Shown here piece by piece: positions 6,898 through 7,770 of a stretch of 7,770 bases of DNA; positions within the stretch are counted from its first letter, which is position 1; every line of letters starts with the position of its first letter. Under the pieces are notes generated by a model that was not told where the DNA came from, ran no database searches, and worked only from the letters and a program-made list of their open reading frames with translations. The position numbers and the translations under genes are program-made. Source of the DNA: an uncultured Eubacteriales bacterium (lineage in GTDB: Bacteria; Bacillota; Clostridia; Lachnospirales; Lachnospiraceae); the NCBI GenBank assembly GCA_900557175.1, contig USSL01000075.1, positions 1 to 7,770 of the forward strand. Direction: 5' to 3'.

Positions 6898-6937
6898 TAG
6901 TACCGTCTGCCGATCAATTTACGAAAGGATAATATTT

Positions 6938-7770
6938 ATGATTGCTATATTTTTAATTATTCCGTATCTGCTTGTCAGCGCTTATTTAATTTACCATATT
7001 TTTAAACTGACAGGCGCCGTATCCATTCATCTGAAGTCTAAAATATTTCGAGGTATTTTTTTAGTTATTTTTATGCTCACAGCGACATCGCCACTGACCT
7101 CCTTTTTAATTAAATCCGGGCCGCTGCACTTTTTCCTAAAAAAATTAAATAACATATGGCTTGGCTTCATGCTCTATACTATTCTTATTCTTTTGCTCAC
7201 AGACCTTATAATATTCATACTTTCCATCACAAAAAAAGTCAGCAAAAAGACGCTTAGAAGCCGCCGGTTTATTATTATTTCAAGAGGCTGTGCCTTTCTT
7301 CTCGCCATCGCCGTCACCATCTTCGGCGTTATCAATGCCGGCTATGTGCGGACAACCGCCTATAATGTCACTGTCCATAAAGATTGCGGCGATATGAAAG
7401 ATATGAAGGTAGCCCTTGTGGCAGACCTCCACCTCGGCTACAGCATCGGCGTCCGCCAAATCAGACAAATGACAGAAAAAATCAACGCCATGCACCCGGA
7501 TCTTGTCATTATCGCGGGCGACATTTATGATAACGAATATGATGCCATTGAAAATCCTGAGGAAATCAAGGCACTGCTTGCCTCCATTGAATCCAGATAC
7601 GGCGTTTTTGCCTGCTGGGGCAATCATGATTTAGACGAAGAAATCTTTGCCGGCTTTACCTTTGACAGCGATGAAAAGAAAACTGCAGATGACCGTATGG
7701 CACGTCTTTTAAAAGATGCTAATATCCATTTGCTTTCAGATGAAACAATGCTTATTGATGACAGCTTTTA
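6938..7770 (+). CDS. Membrane-anchored calcineurin-like metallophosphoesterase (YkuE-type), partial
   Basis: This is a predicted two-metal phosphoesterase. The ATG at 6938 follows AAAGGAT with a gap of about 7 nt, and 277 codons are visible before the window ends. Four hydrophobic segments lie near residues 2-23, 37-57, 73-97 and 111-134. The loop between the third and fourth is strongly basic (KKVSKKTLRSRR), so by the positive-inside rule it is cytoplasmic and the catalytic domain should be outside the cell. That domain starts near residue 155 and shows the metal-binding motifs ADLHLG (Asp163, His165), GDIYDN (Asp195) and GNHD (Asn229, His230); the later GHxH-type motif must lie beyond the edge. 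YkuE-type proteins are related to UDP-diacylglucosamine and lipid-head-group hydrolases, but the substrate here is unknown. No Tat signal is seen, unlike Bacillus YkuE. It is divergent from the lipid kinase and shares its intergenic region. Confidence 0.9.
   Translation, partial: MIAIFLIIPYLLVSAYLIYHIFKLTGAVSIHLKSKIFRGIFLVIFMLTATSPLTSFLIKSGPLHFFLKKLNNIWLGFMLYTILILLLTDLIIFILSITKKVSKKTLRSRRFIIISRGCAFLLAIAVTIFGVINAGYVRTTAYNVTVHKDCGDMKDMKVALVADLHLGYSIGVRQIRQMTEKINAMHPDLVIIAGDIYDNEYDAIENPEEIKALLASIESRYGVFACWGNHDLDEEIFAGFTFDSDEKKTADDRMARLLKDANIHLLSDETMLIDDSF

Noticed and set aside
7280..7627. A 115-codon open frame on the minus strand opposite the metallophosphoesterase
   Set aside because: It is antisense to a frame with clear catalytic motifs, has no ribosome binding site or recognisable domain, and reflects codon bias of the real gene.

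Overview
The window looks like chromosomal DNA from a Gram-positive, low-to-moderate GC Firmicute, most likely a Clostridia member of the Lachnospiraceae type. The reasons are strong AGGAGG-type ribosome binding sites, a perfect TTGACA/TATAAT promoter, and a complete BceRS-BceAB-type peptide sensing and detoxification module, which is characteristic of Firmicutes. The genus cannot be fixed from the sequence alone.

Layout. Almost everything lies on the minus strand and reads leftward from about 6750: a YegS/DagK-type lipid kinase (5776-6690), a cardiolipin synthase with two HKD motifs (4228-5757), a BceR-type response regulator (3523-4212), a BceS-type intramembrane-sensing histidine kinase (2535-3542), a BceA-type ATPase (1635-2402) and a BceB-type permease (1642 leftward, cut by the window edge). 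Gaps between the first four genes are 18 and 15 bp and then a 20-bp overlap. The kinase and the ATPase are separated by 132 bp, which carry a match to the published BceR operator pattern and an extended -10 promoter. The ATPase and permease overlap by 8 bp. On the plus strand one gene starts at 6938 and runs off the right edge: a membrane-anchored calcineurin-like metallophosphoesterase with four predicted transmembrane segments. It is divergent from the lipid kinase.

How the genes may work together. The lipid kinase makes a phosphatidic-acid-type product from a lipid such as diacylglycerol, and the cardiolipin synthase makes cardiolipin from phosphatidylglycerol. Both therefore act on membrane phospholipid composition. 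The downstream module is expected to sense a cell-wall-active peptide through the permease, signal through kinase and regulator, and induce the transporter from its own promoter. A run-through transcript from the lipid genes would supply basal sensor and regulator, with the transporter amplified separately. This is inference from gene order.

Most unusual signal. The 247-bp divergent intergenic region is partly symmetric. A perfect 12-bp sequence (CCGGTATCAGAT) occurs once in each leader, in opposite orientation, 24 and 25 nt downstream of the two -10 hexamers. The two -10 hexamers sit in an identical 10-mer (TATAATGATA). No conventional mobile element, RNA gene, CRISPR array or entirely new system was recognised. 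No gene-free stretch exceeds 300 bp.
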